A DNA stretch of 36,582 nucleotides from Clostridia bacterium (GTDB lineage Bacteria > Bacillota > Thermoanaerobacteria > Thermoanaerobacterales > Thermoanaerobacteraceae). The DNA lies in contig DULG01000083.1 in NCBI GenBank assembly GCA_012840485.1, forward strand, positions 1-36,582, given 5' to 3'. The position numbers and the translations under genes were made by a program. This document shows, piece by piece, positions 26,232 through 35,916 of the stretch. The notes below the pieces were generated by a model. It ran no database searches. It worked only from the letters and a program-made list of their open reading frames with translations, and was not told the DNA's origin. Each line of letters opens with the position of its first letter. The stretch's first letter is position 1.

Positions 26232-27189
26232 ACCACCATCCCTTTCTTTTAAAATACAAAATTTCTGCAAAAGCTATAATTCCCATAACCGCCAGAGTAA
26301 CAAAATAACCATATTCTGTATTAAGTTCAGGCATATTTTTAAAGTTCATCCCATAGATACCAATAATAAGGGTTAGAGGCATAATTATAGTCGCTATAAT
26401 TGTAAGAGTCTTCATAACCCCATTCATTCTATTTGATATGTAAGACATATAAAGGTCTAAAGTACCAGTGAGAAGGTCATAGTAAGTATCAATAAAGTCA
26501 AACAAGCGCATTATATGGTCATAAACGTCCATAAAGTACAATTTGTTTTCTTCTTTTATTATAACGAAGTCATGCCTTAAAAGCGTATTTAAAACCTCTC
26601 TTTGCGCTGTTATAATTTTTCTCAATTTCAACATGTTCTTTTTTAGAAAAAATATCTTACTTTGAATTTCTTTACCCTCTTTTTCAAAAATTTCTGCTTC
26701 AATTTCATCAATTTTATTTCCTACTTCATCTACAATAGGAAAATAATCATCTATAATCTCATCTACAAGATTATAAAGCAAAAAATCAATTCCTCTCTCA
26801 AAAATATTCACCGCGCTCTTTGCTTTCTCATAAACAGCATTCACAACTTCCATATTACCCCAATGAACTGTAACAATATAATTTTGAGAAACAAAAAGAA
26901 AAATTTCTGAAATTCTAAATTCCTCTTCCAATTTTCTCCCTTTAAAAACATTCATTACTATAAAGTAATAATCTTTGTAGTTTTCTACTTTAGACCGCTG
27001 CTTCCTATGGAGACAATCTTCTATAGTAAGAGGATGAAACTTAAAAACATCGCTTAATATTTTGATTTCAGAATCAGTTGGGTTTTCTAAATCAACCCAT
27101 AAAAGATTTTTATTGTTAATTTTTTCTGTAATAGTATTAGGGGAAATACTGGCAATTTCCCCTTGTGAATATGATAAACACCTAATCAT
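26230..27189 (-). CDS. corA: CorA family magnesium/cobalt transporter
   Basis: A 319-residue transporter. A large cytoplasmic domain (1-255) is followed by two C-terminal helices. The selectivity motif YGMNFKNMPEL, containing GMN, lies between them near residue 282, and the protein ends in a basic tail (FKRKGWW). It forms pentameric magnesium channels in the inner membrane. The start lies one base from the TGA of the upstream methyltransferase gene and uses a GGAGG inside that gene, so the two are translationally coupled. Confidence 0.93.
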   Translation of the reverse strand: MIRCLSYSQGEIASISPNTITEKINNKNLLWVDLENPTDSEIKILSDVFKFHPLTIEDCLHRKQRSKVENYKDYYFIVMNVFKGRKLEEEFRISEIFLFVSQNYIVTVHWGNMEVVNAVYEKAKSAVNIFERGIDFLLYNLVDEIIDDYFPIVDEVGNKIDEIEAEIFEKEGKEIQSKIFFLKKNMLKLRKIITAQREVLNTLLRHDFVIIKEENKLYFMDVYDHIMRLFDFIDTYYDLLTGTLDLYMSYISNRMNGVMKTLTIIATIIMPLTLIIGIYGMNFKNMPELNTEYGYFVTLAVMGIIAFAEILYFKRKGWW

Positions 27190-27190
27190 T

Positions 27191-28573
27191 TCATTCCTCC
27201 CATACTTCTATATCTCTAAGCCACTTAGGATAATAATTTTTAACTACCCCTTTTGCAATTCTGCCCCATCCCGCAGGAAACCCTTCTATAGTAAAAAAAA
27301 TCCAGCCGTCTTCTAAGTCCAATTCAAAAGTTTCTCCTTTTAAATATTTTTCCTTTTGTTCTCTTTCAAGTTCCAAAAGTCTTTTAGCTTGTAAAGTTTT
27401 AATTCCCATTGCCAACCAGTGAGAAGGCTCAAACCTGTTTTTCTTAAGCTCCCCTAACTGCCAACCGTATCTGTATACCTTTATATTACTCAAATCCGGT
27501 AAACCCTCTGGTACATGGTAAACAAAATCATTATGCACTTCAATATTTAGATTATCTAAGTCTAAATTAAGATATTTATCAGCAAAATCGTAAAATAGTT
27601 GTAATTCTTTTTGCTTTTTTCTGCCTTTTGCTTTTTTAAATCTAGAGTCTGGTTCTTCTTCCTCTTTTTTTCTCAGTTTCGCAATAAAATGTCCTTCTCC
27701 TCTCACCTTATGTGGCCATAATCTCATGCATTTTTTTAAATCTTTTTGACCTTCAACCCATTCGGGATGCCCTCTGTCAAAGAATTTGCTAATCTCACTT
27801 TCTTCAATTTCAAATTCAGGATGTTCTTCTAAAAAATTTTTTATAACTCCCTCATCCTCCTCAGGAGCAAAAGTACAGGTAGAATAAACCAAAATGCCTC
27901 CCTTTTTTAATAAAGGAGCTACACTTCGCAAAATATTTTTCTGTGTAATAGAACAACTCATGACATTATTTAAAGACCAAATTTTCCTTGCTGTAGGGTC
28001 TTTTCTAAACATTCCCTCCCCTGAGCAAGGAGCATCTACCAAAATTTTATCAAAATATCCTTCAAATGCGGTAGCCAACTTTTCAGGAGTTTCATTTGTT
28101 ATGACAATATTTCTTATTCCCATTCTCTCTACATTTTCCACCAGTGCTTTTATTCTTTTTTTATCTATTTCATTAGCAACAATTATTCCTTCATCGCCAA
28201 TTTTCGTAGCTATGTGGGTGGTTTTACCTCCCGGCGCTGCACTTACATCGAGAATCTTTTCCCCTGGTTTAGGGTCTAACACCTCCACAACTGCCATCGC
28301 TGTCGGCTCTTGAATATAGTAAAGTCCTAAAATATGGTACAAATGGTTGCCCGCCTTTTCTTCTTTATCATAATAAAACCCAGTTGGGCACCAAGGAATT
28401 GGGGTTATCTCAAAAGGAACAATTTTTTTAAACTCTTCTACACCGATTTTTAATGTATTCACTCTTAAGCCTTTTTGAGGCTTTTTGTCGTATTCCTTTA
28501 AAAAATCTTCATACTCTTCTTTAAGTAATTGCTCCATTCTCTTCAAAAACTCTTTTTTTACTGTAATTTTCAT
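27191..28573 (-). CDS. RsmF-like 16S rRNA (cytosine-C5) methyltransferase (NOL1/NOP2/Sun family)
   Basis: A 460-residue SAM-dependent methyltransferase. SAM-binding motif I is ILDVSAAPGGKTTHIA near residue 108. The two catalytic cysteines are in DAPCSGEGMF (about 182) and YSTCTFAPEEDEG (about 233). The C-terminal part (about 300-460) carries the basic RKKQKEL linker and an RNA-binding PUA-like domain, as in RsmF/YebU, which makes m5C1407 of 16S rRNA. The specific target is inferred from the domain layout. Forty-four bases separate it from the oxidoreductase upstream. Confidence 0.88.
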   Translation of the reverse strand: MKITVKKEFLKRMEQLLKEEYEDFLKEYDKKPQKGLRVNTLKIGVEEFKKIVPFEITPIPWCPTGFYYDKEEKAGNHLYHILGLYYIQEPTAMAVVEVLDPKPGEKILDVSAAPGGKTTHIATKIGDEGIIVANEIDKKRIKALVENVERMGIRNIVITNETPEKLATAFEGYFDKILVDAPCSGEGMFRKDPTARKIWSLNNVMSCSITQKNILRSVAPLLKKGGILVYSTCTFAPEEDEGVIKNFLEEHPEFEIEESEISKFFDRGHPEWVEGQKDLKKCMRLWPHKVRGEGHFIAKLRKKEEEEPDSRFKKAKGRKKQKELQLFYDFADKYLNLDLDNLNIEVHNDFVYHVPEGLPDLSNIKVYRYGWQLGELKKNRFEPSHWLAMGIKTLQAKRLLELEREQKEKYLKGETFELDLEDGWIFFTIEGFPAGWGRIAKGVVKNYYPKWLRDIEVWEE

Positions 28574-28617
28574 CTTATTACTACCCCTATCTTATTGATT
28601 GAATAATATACTGACAA

Positions 28618-29754
28618 CTAATCTTTTAGATTACTAATAACTTTCCCATTATTTTCAGCTGATAATAATATTTTATCCAAAATAACCTGGTCTTTGTAGG
28701 CTTCCTCAAAAGTGGGTGTCTCACTAAATACAATTTTATCCTCTACTATATTTGTAAAAAAATTTATAAGGCTTGCCATGTGTAAATCTACCATCCATCC
28801 AAGAGAATACTTTTCTGTAGGATATATTGACTCCACATACTCGCTAAATTTGCTTTTTTTATCGTAATCGCCAATTATTTGGATATTATCTTGCTTTTTA
28901 TATAATACAGCATAACGAGGATGTTTTGTAGATATTTTTATTGAGCCCTTTGTACCGTATATTTCAAATCGAGTCTCCTCCTCAAGGTCGGCAGATATCC
29001 TTGAGGCTTCGATACTTCCCCATCCTCCATTTTTCATTTCCACTTCTACATTTGTCCAGTCATCTACATCCACTTCTTCATAAATTTCAGAGCCTTTGGA
29101 TACAGGCCTTTTTTTAAAATATGTCTTAGAATTTGATCTTAAAGACTTTATTTCTCCCATCATAAATCTTACTGCATCCACAAGGTGTATCCCCATGTCA
29201 ACTATTGCTCCACCACCAGAAGTAGCTTTTTTCATTTTCCATGACATAGGCCTTTTAGGGTCCATATAGCCCGAATGAAGCATCAACGCCTTAAAATTTA
29301 AAATTTCACCTATCTCTCCATTTTTTATCATGTCTCTTGCTTGGTTTACAGCGGGCATAAACCTATACATTAAAGCTGTTTGATGTATTATCCTTTTTTC
29401 TTTTGCCTTTTCCATTATTTCATAGGCTTCTTTGCTGTTAACTCCCATTGGCTTTTCAAGATATAATGGAATGCCTTTTTCTATCACTTTCATCGCCTGT
29501 TCATAATGAAGGTAACTAGGGGTACATATGTCGACAGCATCAAGGCCGCCCTCTTCCAACATTTCTTCAATACTTTTTACACCTTTTTCAAAAAAATGTG
29601 GTATATCTTCTATGTTATTCTTGTACACAGGTCCAAGTTTCACTTCAAAAGGAAGGTTTTTAAATATTAAAGGCATTGAAAAACAAGCTATAGAATGGAT
29701 TGTCCCAATAAAGCCAAGCCCTATAAAGCCAAGTTTTATTTCTTTTTTTGACAT
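28618..29754 (-). CDS. Gfo/Idh/MocA family oxidoreductase
   Basis: A 378-residue NAD(P)-dependent dehydrogenase of unknown substrate. The Rossmann start GFIGLGFIGTIHS is near residue 10, the family EKPMG motif near 100, and GGGAIVDMGIHLVDAVRF near 180 holds the catalytic DxGxH. Members act on sugars, inositols and sugar acids; substrate cannot be told here and no sugar operon surrounds it. I take ATG 29754, with AGAGGTG 7 bases upstream, over an in-frame GTG three codons earlier. A TATAAT at 29796-29791 may be its -10. Confidence 0.85.
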   Translation of the reverse strand: MSKKEIKLGFIGLGFIGTIHSIACFSMPLIFKNLPFEVKLGPVYKNNIEDIPHFFEKGVKSIEEMLEEGGLDAVDICTPSYLHYEQAMKVIEKGIPLYLEKPMGVNSKEAYEIMEKAKEKRIIHQTALMYRFMPAVNQARDMIKNGEIGEILNFKALMLHSGYMDPKRPMSWKMKKATSGGGAIVDMGIHLVDAVRFMMGEIKSLRSNSKTYFKKRPVSKGSEIYEEVDVDDWTNVEVEMKNGGWGSIEASRISADLEEETRFEIYGTKGSIKISTKHPRYAVLYKKQDNIQIIGDYDKKSKFSEYVESIYPTEKYSLGWMVDLHMASLINFFTNIVEDKIVFSETPTFEEAYKDQVILDKILLSAENNGKVISNLKD

Positions 29755-29813
29755 CCAAATCACCTCTTTATAAAATTACGATATATTTTAATTATAACAT
29801 TAATAAAGCATAA

Positions 29814-29849
29814 AAAAGAACAATCCCTTTTAAAAGGGACTGTTCTTTT
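29814..29849 (-). terminator. Terminator of the metYX operon
   Basis: Inverted repeat AAAAGAACAATCCC (29814-29827) with GGGACTGTTCTTTT (29836-29849), one mismatch, 8-base loop. A T-rich run follows on the minus strand just after the metX stop. Confidence 0.85.
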
Positions 29850-29853
29850 ACAA

Positions 29854-30954
29854 TTATACACAAACCATTTCTTTATTGTATGTTTCTTCTATAAAATCCG
29901 AAATAATAGGTCCAATCTTATCTATATCCACCAAAAAAGAGTCATGACCTTGCATTGAAGATATTTCTTCAAATTTGCCACACCCTCCTGAAGCATTAAG
30001 TTTTTTAATGAAATCCCTCATGTACTTAGAAGGAAAAATCATATCTGTATCTATCCCTATCATGAGTATTTCCGCTTTAATCCTTTTAAGTGCCATCTTC
30101 AAAGAACCATAAGGCTTCGTAATGTCATGTTCATTCATAGCCCATAAAATATATAAATATGAATTTGCATCAAACCTGTTTATAAAAGACAAACCATGAT
30201 AGTTGAGGTAATTTTCCACTTCAAAATTGTTTTCATCTCTTAATCTATCAAATCTATAGTCAAATAAATCACCACTTTTGTAGGTTATCATTCCCAGCAT
30301 TCTGGCAGTGCTCAATCCTTTATCAGGTTTATGGGGCTTATCATAGTAATCACCGCCGTAAAAATGTGGGTCATTTAGTATGCATTGTATTCCTACATGA
30401 TTATACGCAATATTAAGAGGAGTAAGCTTATAATCAGCAGCTATGACAATAGATTTATCCACTAAATCCGGGTATGTCACTGCCAACTCTAAAGCCTGCA
30501 TTCCTCCCATAGACCCTCCAATAGCGACTTTTATCCGGTCTATGCCAAGATAATCTAGAAGAAGTTTCTGCACTCTCACCATGTCTCTTATATTAATTTT
30601 TGGAAACCTTAAACCGTAAGGTTTTCCTGTTTTAGGGTCTATAGAAGAAGGGCCTGTCGTTCCATAACAACTGCCAAGAAAGTTAGAGCATATGACAAAA
30701 TACTTATCTGTATCAATATACTTGCCCGGACCAATTAAAGGGTCCCACCAGCCCACGTTATTTTTCCCAGGATGCATACCTGCTGCATGGGCACTGCCAC
30801 TTAAAGCGTGTTCCACAAGTATCACGTTATTTTTTTCTTTATTTAATTTTCCATAAGTTTCATAAACAATAGTAAGTTCATCAAAGCTATATCCACTTTC
30901 TGTAGTGAATATATTTTTCCCTTTTAGTGTAACCTTTTTTTCCTCAACTATCAT
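29854..30954 (-). CDS. metX: Homoserine O-acetyltransferase
   Basis: A 366-residue alpha/beta hydrolase that acetylates homoserine from acetyl-CoA. The nucleophile Ser is in IGGSMGGMQALE near residue 145; the Asp is in IGIDTDMIFP near 305 and the His in QGHDSFLVD near 340. HALSGSAHAAG near 50 forms the oxyanion region. It belongs to the MetX family rather than the unrelated MetA fold. It lies 20 bases after metY, in one unit under the SAM riboswitch. Together they make homocysteine by direct sulfhydrylation. Confidence 0.95.
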   Translation of the reverse strand: MIVEEKKVTLKGKNIFTTESGYSFDELTIVYETYGKLNKEKNNVILVEHALSGSAHAAGMHPGKNNVGWWDPLIGPGKYIDTDKYFVICSNFLGSCYGTTGPSSIDPKTGKPYGLRFPKINIRDMVRVQKLLLDYLGIDRIKVAIGGSMGGMQALELAVTYPDLVDKSIVIAADYKLTPLNIAYNHVGIQCILNDPHFYGGDYYDKPHKPDKGLSTARMLGMITYKSGDLFDYRFDRLRDENNFEVENYLNYHGLSFINRFDANSYLYILWAMNEHDITKPYGSLKMALKRIKAEILMIGIDTDMIFPSKYMRDFIKKLNASGGCGKFEEISSMQGHDSFLVDIDKIGPIISDFIEETYNKEMVCV

Positions 30955-30974
30955 TTACATCAACCTTTCCTTAT

Positions 30975-32340
<1,366 letters not shown>

Positions 32341-32349
32341 CCGCCACTC

Positions 32350-32460
32350 CTCTCATCTCTCAGGTTAGACACCCTAACCTGCAGGATTTGGCACCAGGCG
32401 CATATAAATGCCGGTTGCCGGGTTTCATCGGGCCAGTCCCTCCACCACTCTTGATAAGAG
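32350..32460 (-). promoter_or_regulatory. SAM-I riboswitch (S-box) aptamer controlling metYX
   Basis: The P1 stem is CUCUUAUC (32460-32453) with GAUGAGAG (32357-32350), eight pairs. Inside are the S-box signatures AGAGUGGUGGAGGGACUGGC, the GAUGAAACCC segment, CGGCAACC, and the GGUGCCAAAUCC junction. When SAM binds, P1 forms and the terminator at 32300-32340 can fold; without SAM the 3' P1 strand is used in the antiterminator. Confidence 0.97.
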
Positions 32461-32499
32461 GTTCATATCTTATTTATTCAATTTTGCACGTTGTAACTT

Positions 32500-32528
32500 A
32501 TATTATCACTTTGAAACTTTAAAGTCAA
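32500..32528 (-). promoter_or_regulatory. Promoter of the S-box metYX transcript
   Basis: Minus strand: TTGACT (32528-32523), a 17-base spacer, TAATAT (32505-32500). The predicted start is near 32493, leaving a leader of about 235 bases before metY. Confidence 0.55.
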
Positions 32529-32644
32529 GAAATTTTTTGCGGTAGTAAGTTTAATTGTTGCAATAATAGGAGTGATTTTGCAAAAAAATAGTCCATCAAT
32601 CTAATATGAAAAACAGTTGTAAATAATAATTCTTTTCCCCCCTC

Positions 32645-32674
32645 TTGATTCTTCTTACAAATTTCTGCTATAAT
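32645..32674 (+). promoter_or_regulatory. Promoter of the rubredoxin gene
   Basis: TTGATT (32645-32650), an 18-base spacer, TATAAT (32669-32674), with TGC just before the -10 (extended -10). Confidence 0.7.
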
Positions 32675-32703
32675 AAAGGAAAATATCAAAGGGGGTAATT
32701 TTT

Positions 32704-32862
32704 ATGGAAAAATGGCAATGTACAGTATGCGGCTACATATATGACCCTGAAGAAGGTGACCCATCACAAGGAATTGCACCAGGTACTCCTTTTGAAGAAT
32801 TGCCAGACGACTGGGTTTGCCCTGACTGTGGCGTAGGAAAAGATATGTTTGAAAAAATGTAA
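32704..32862 (+). CDS. Rubredoxin
   Basis: A complete 52-residue rubredoxin. The iron ligands are Cys6, Cys9, Cys39 and Cys42, in the motifs CTVCGYIYD and CPDCGVGKD. The aromatic core (Trp4, Tyr11, Tyr13, Phe30, Trp37, Phe49) and the conserved [12 protein letters not shown] are present. It is a small cytoplasmic one-electron carrier, used in anaerobes to feed oxygen- and superoxide-reducing enzymes; no partner gene lies next to it. AAAGGGGG sits 8 bases before the ATG and is fully complementary to the C-rich stretch of the small RNA at 2484-2553. Its terminator hairpin directly abuts the inserted element at 32881. Confidence 0.97.
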   Translation: MEKWQCTVCGYIYDPEEGDPSQGIAPGTPFEELPDDWVCPDCGVGKDMFEKM

Positions 32863-32880
32863 GGGAGTAAATGCTCCCTT
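32863..32880 (+). terminator. Rubredoxin terminator hairpin, separated from its T tract
   Basis: GGGAG-TAAATG-CTCCC immediately after the stop codon, followed by only TT before the inserted element. A near copy (33148-33164) on the far side of the element is followed by ATTTTTATTG, the T-rich tail expected of the original terminator. Confidence 0.65.
32864..32880 (+). repeat. Left copy of 17-bp flanking direct repeat
   Basis: GGAGTAAATGCTCCCTT. It matches 33148-33164 (GGAGTAAATACTCCCTT) at 16 of 17 positions. The two copies bracket the element at 32881-33144, with only AAT between the element's right end and the right copy. Confidence 0.7.
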
Positions 32881-33144
32881 CAGACTGTAGACAAACTTTC
32901 GTAAAGGAGATATTTTGCATAAGGAGCGACTTGTTACAAAGCGCTAACAAAACTTAGCAAGACCGAGGGTGGAGGCAGGGCCGTAGCCAAGGATGGCGGA
33001 GGCGGGTACTAAGACAAGGATGTCGAATGTACCCGGTACCCTGCCGGAACCCGAAGGTCGAGCTTTAGTTTTGTCGTTTTGGAACATCGGAGCAACGATG
33101 CAAAATATCTCCTTTGAATATTTTTTAACTTTGTCAACAAACTG
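32881..33144. mobile_element. MITE-like structured element with nested inverted ends and GGA hairpins
   Basis: 264 bases with no ORF. The outer ends are imperfect inverted repeats (CAGACTGTAGACAAACTT against CAGTTTGTTGACAAAGTT, 14 of 18). Inner ends are perfect 18-base inverted repeats at 32903-32920 and 33098-33115. The GC-rich core folds on paper: ACAAAACT with AGTTTTGT (32947/33067), GACC with GGTC (32961/33056), GGGT with ACCC, a symmetric GGA/GGA internal loop, and GGCAGGG with CCCTGCC (32974/33039). That stem closes a junction of the hairpins GCC-AAGGAT-GGC (32986) and CGGGTAC/GTACCCG (33003/33029), the latter capped by GAC-AAGGAT-GTC. It is flanked by the 17-base direct repeat, so it looks transposed. 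Family not recognised. Confidence 0.7.
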
Positions 33145-33147
33145 AAT

Positions 33148-33164
33148 GGAGTAAATACTCCCTT
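33148..33164 (+). repeat. Right copy of 17-bp flanking direct repeat
   Basis: GGAGTAAATACTCCCTT, one mismatch from 32864-32880. It still forms a GGAGT/ACTCC hairpin and is followed by a T-rich run. Confidence 0.7.
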
Positions 33165-33197
33165 ATTTTTATTGATTTTTAATAAGATTCATATTAT

Positions 33198-33203
33198 TAT
33201 AAT
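33198..33203 (+). promoter_or_regulatory. Possible -10 of the KdpD-like/NhaC unit
   Basis: TATAAT at 33198-33203, about 60 bases before the ATG. A TTGATT lies upstream, but at a 20-base spacing, so the -35 is doubtful. Confidence 0.3.
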
Positions 33204-33265
33204 TGTATGGAATTCCTATGTACCAAATAAAGCTACAATAACATTATGGAGGGCGTATAAATTTA

Positions 33266-34408
33266 ATGAGCGAAAATTTTAGGAGGTTAACTCCTGAAGA
33301 AGCTTTAGAAATTGTAAAAAAAGAACAAAGAGGAAAATTGAAAATATTCTTAGGATATGCTCCTGGTGTCGGGAAAACTTATGCAATGCTTAATGAAGGC
33401 AACAGGCGTCTTAAAAGAGGTCAAGATGTAGTAATCGGCTATGTGGAAACTCATGGAAGAAAAGAAACAGAAGCACAGATAGGAAATTTAGAAATAATCC
33501 CTCGAAAAAAAATTGAATACCATGGCATGATATTAGAAGAAATGGATACGGACGCTATAATCGCCCGTAAGCCTGAAGTCGTCTTAATAGATGAACTGGC
33601 TCACACAAATGCCCCAGGTTCCAAACACAAAAAAAGATATGAAGATGTAGAAGAAATTTTAAGTCATGGAATAAATGTAATTACAACACTCAATATTCAG
33701 CATTTAGAAAGTCTAAATGACGTCATTCAACAAATTACAGGTGTTGCTGTAAGAGAAACAATTCCTGACAGCATAGTTGACAATGCAGATGAAATAGTAG
33801 CCGTAGATTTAACTCCTGATGCTTTACTTAATCGATTAAAAAGAGGAGATATTTACCCTGTACACAAAGTGGATGCATGCTTATCCAGCTTTTTTAGGAA
33901 AGGAAATTTAAATGCTTTAAGAGAATTAATGCTAAGACTTACTGCAGAAGAAGTAGACATAGAATTAGAAGAATACATGAAAGAACATGGAATAACTGAT
34001 ACATGGGAAACAAATGAAAAAATAATGGTGTGTATAACTCCAAATCCTTCATCCAAAAAACTCATAAGGAGAGGCGCCAGAAGGGCAAGAAGATTTAAAT
34101 GCGATTGGGTAGTTGTATATGTAAACTGCACACATTTTTTAGCACCTAAACTCACTGAAAAAGATAAAGAAATATTAGAAAGCCATTTCATGTTGGCGAA
34201 ACAATTAGGAGCAGAAGTTTACACATTGACAGGTAAAAGTGTATCTGATGAGCTTTTAAAATTTGCAAAGCAAATGCACATAACGCAAATAATAATAGGT
34301 CATTCTCAAAGGTCAAGATTACAAACATTTTTTAGAGGTTCTACTGTTATAAAGTTAATTAAAAAAGCAAAAAATATTGAAATTCACGTAATACCTTATA
34401 ATAAATAG
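33266..34408 (+). CDS. KdpD-like sensor protein lacking transmembrane and histidine kinase domains
   Basis: A 380-residue protein made only of the cytoplasmic N-terminal parts of KdpD. Residues about 20-230 are the KdpD sensor domain with Walker A GYAPGVGKT (30-38), VIGYVETHGRKET near 55 and the Walker B region VVLIDELAHTNAPGS near 105. Residues about 250-380 are a universal-stress-protein fold with NPSSKKLIRRGARRA and IIIGHSQRSRLQTFFRGS. Full KdpD is about 900 residues, with four TM helices, a GAF domain and a kinase; none is present, and the stop is followed by an intact downstream gene, so this is a natural short form. It lies 27 bases before an NhaC antiporter gene, not near kdpABC. GGAGGG is 12 bases from the ATG, slightly long. 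Confidence 0.88.
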   Translation: MSENFRRLTPEEALEIVKKEQRGKLKIFLGYAPGVGKTYAMLNEGNRRLKRGQDVVIGYVETHGRKETEAQIGNLEIIPRKKIEYHGMILEEMDTDAIIARKPEVVLIDELAHTNAPGSKHKKRYEDVEEILSHGINVITTLNIQHLESLNDVIQQITGVAVRETIPDSIVDNADEIVAVDLTPDALLNRLKRGDIYPVHKVDACLSSFFRKGNLNALRELMLRLTAEEVDIELEEYMKEHGITDTWETNEKIMVCITPNPSSKKLIRRGARRARRFKCDWVVVYVNCTHFLAPKLTEKDKEILESHFMLAKQLGAEVYTLTGKSVSDELLKFAKQMHITQIIIGHSQRSRLQTFFRGSTVIKLIKKAKNIEIHVIPYNK

Positions 34409-34435
34409 TTTTTATACTAAAAGGAGCAATGAAAA

Positions 34436-35794
34436 ATGGAAAATAAATTTGGAATTTCATTTATTAGTTTTTTATTAATTTTAACTATAACGATGACAAT
34501 TGTATTGGTCTTTCATAGACCCCCTTATATACCACTTTTTATAAGCTATATGGTAACTTTTTCTATCGCCATAATATATGGTTTTTCTCCACGAAATCTT
34601 CTCCACATGTCAATTGAGGGATTCAAAAAAGGTATAAATGTAATGGCCATACTTCTCTTGATAGGAGCTTTAGTTGCTTTGTGGAAACAAAACGGAACAC
34701 TCCCTGCACTTATATATTACGCTTCACACCTTTTAAAACCTCAGGGCTTTCTCTTCATGTCTTTTATTATAACTTCTATCATCTCAATGATTTTAGGTAC
34801 AGCTGTTGGGACTGCCAGTACTATTGGAATAGTAATAATGGGATTAGCTCATGCCTTTGGATATCCTTTTCCAATAGTAGCTGGCGCAGTAATATCAGGT
34901 TCCTTTATAGGAGATAGGACTTCTCCTCTTGCCGGAAATGTTATCCTCTTGTCAGACATGGGAGAAATTGAACAATACAACGTTCTTAAATCCCTTTTTA
35001 AAACTGCAATCCCTACTTATGTGATAACTGGCTTAGTGTACTATCTTTTTAGTCTACACATTAGCACTTCTTCAATGTATAATTTTGATAATCTCTCCAA
35101 TATAATTCTAAAAAATTACAAGTTAAATTTTTTGTTATTTTTATCTCCTATTTTGATTTTACTTTTAGCTTTTTTAAAAATTCCTACAAGAATAAATTTG
35201 GCAACATCCGTTTTTATCTCTTATATTGTATCCCTGTTAAATGGGTATAATCCTATAAATTCTCTAATAGTCATCCTAATGGGAAATACCTTTGCTGTCG
35301 AGGAGTTTAAATCAATTTTCACTGGAGGGGGAATGATTTCCATTCTTCCGATGATAGGAGTAGTTACCTTTGCTACTGCCCTCGCTGGAATATTAGAAGG
35401 TACAGGAATTATAAAAGCAGTTTTTAAAAATGCTCAAAGAATTAAAAGTCATAAAATTGCTTATTTGATGACTATGCTTCTAAGCACTTTAATGGCAGTG
35501 ATAACCTGTAATCAAGCTCTTTCTGTAATTTTACCCTCTCGCATAATGTTCGAAGTATTCAAAAATCTTAATATAAAGAATGAAATGATGGTAAGAGCTA
35601 TAGCAGATTCAGGAATGATACTTTCCGGCATAATACCCTGGAACTTAGCTGCAATGCTTCCTTCTGCAGTTTTAGGAGTAAAGGTCATTAACTATTTGCC
35701 CTATGCTTATTTGAATTTGTTATTCCCTTTAATTTCGATAATTTTCCTCTTCCTTGAAAGTAATAAAGACTACCAAGAAATACCGGTGAAATAA
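34436..35794 (+). CDS. NhaC family sodium/proton antiporter
   Basis: A 452-residue membrane protein with about 11-12 hydrophobic helices and no signal peptide. NhaC-type landmarks are the half-site GTAVGTASTIGIV near residue 125 and SGSFIGDRTSPLAGN near 155-170, whose GDRTSP turn is diagnostic. A second repeat has NQALSVILPS near 360 and IADSGMILSGIIPWN near 395. The family exchanges cytoplasmic sodium for protons, or in some members malate/lactate with sodium. AAGGAG lies 8 bases before the ATG. It follows the KdpD-like gene by 27 bases with no terminator, so the two are probably cotranscribed. Confidence 0.88.
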   Translation: MENKFGISFISFLLILTITMTIVLVFHRPPYIPLFISYMVTFSIAIIYGFSPRNLLHMSIEGFKKGINVMAILLLIGALVALWKQNGTLPALIYYASHLLKPQGFLFMSFIITSIISMILGTAVGTASTIGIVIMGLAHAFGYPFPIVAGAVISGSFIGDRTSPLAGNVILLSDMGEIEQYNVLKSLFKTAIPTYVITGLVYYLFSLHISTSSMYNFDNLSNIILKNYKLNFLLFLSPILILLLAFLKIPTRINLATSVFISYIVSLLNGYNPINSLIVILMGNTFAVEEFKSIFTGGGMISILPMIGVVTFATALAGILEGTGIIKAVFKNAQRIKSHKIAYLMTMLLSTLMAVITCNQALSVILPSRIMFEVFKNLNIKNEMMVRAIADSGMILSGIIPWNLAAMLPSAVLGVKVINYLPYAYLNLLFPLISIIFLFLESNKDYQEIPVK

Positions 35795-35916
35795 TTCTAA
35801 ACATCACTTATCCTCTGATAAAAATTTATCAAAAATTTATTGCAAAAATCAAAAAATTATTGCAAAATTATAAGTAGTCCTGTATATTTTAGAAATTGGA
35901 TTATGGAGGGAATTTT

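Noticed and set aside
32881..33144. Small protein gene in the structured element
   Set aside because: No reading frame with a ribosome site covers it. The composition is explained by paired repeats and GC-rich hairpins.
33266..34408. Full KdpD potassium sensor kinase
   Set aside because: Only the KdpD sensor and USP domains are present. No TM helices, GAF domain, H-box or ATPase kinase motifs exist in the frame, and no kdpABC or kdpE is nearby.
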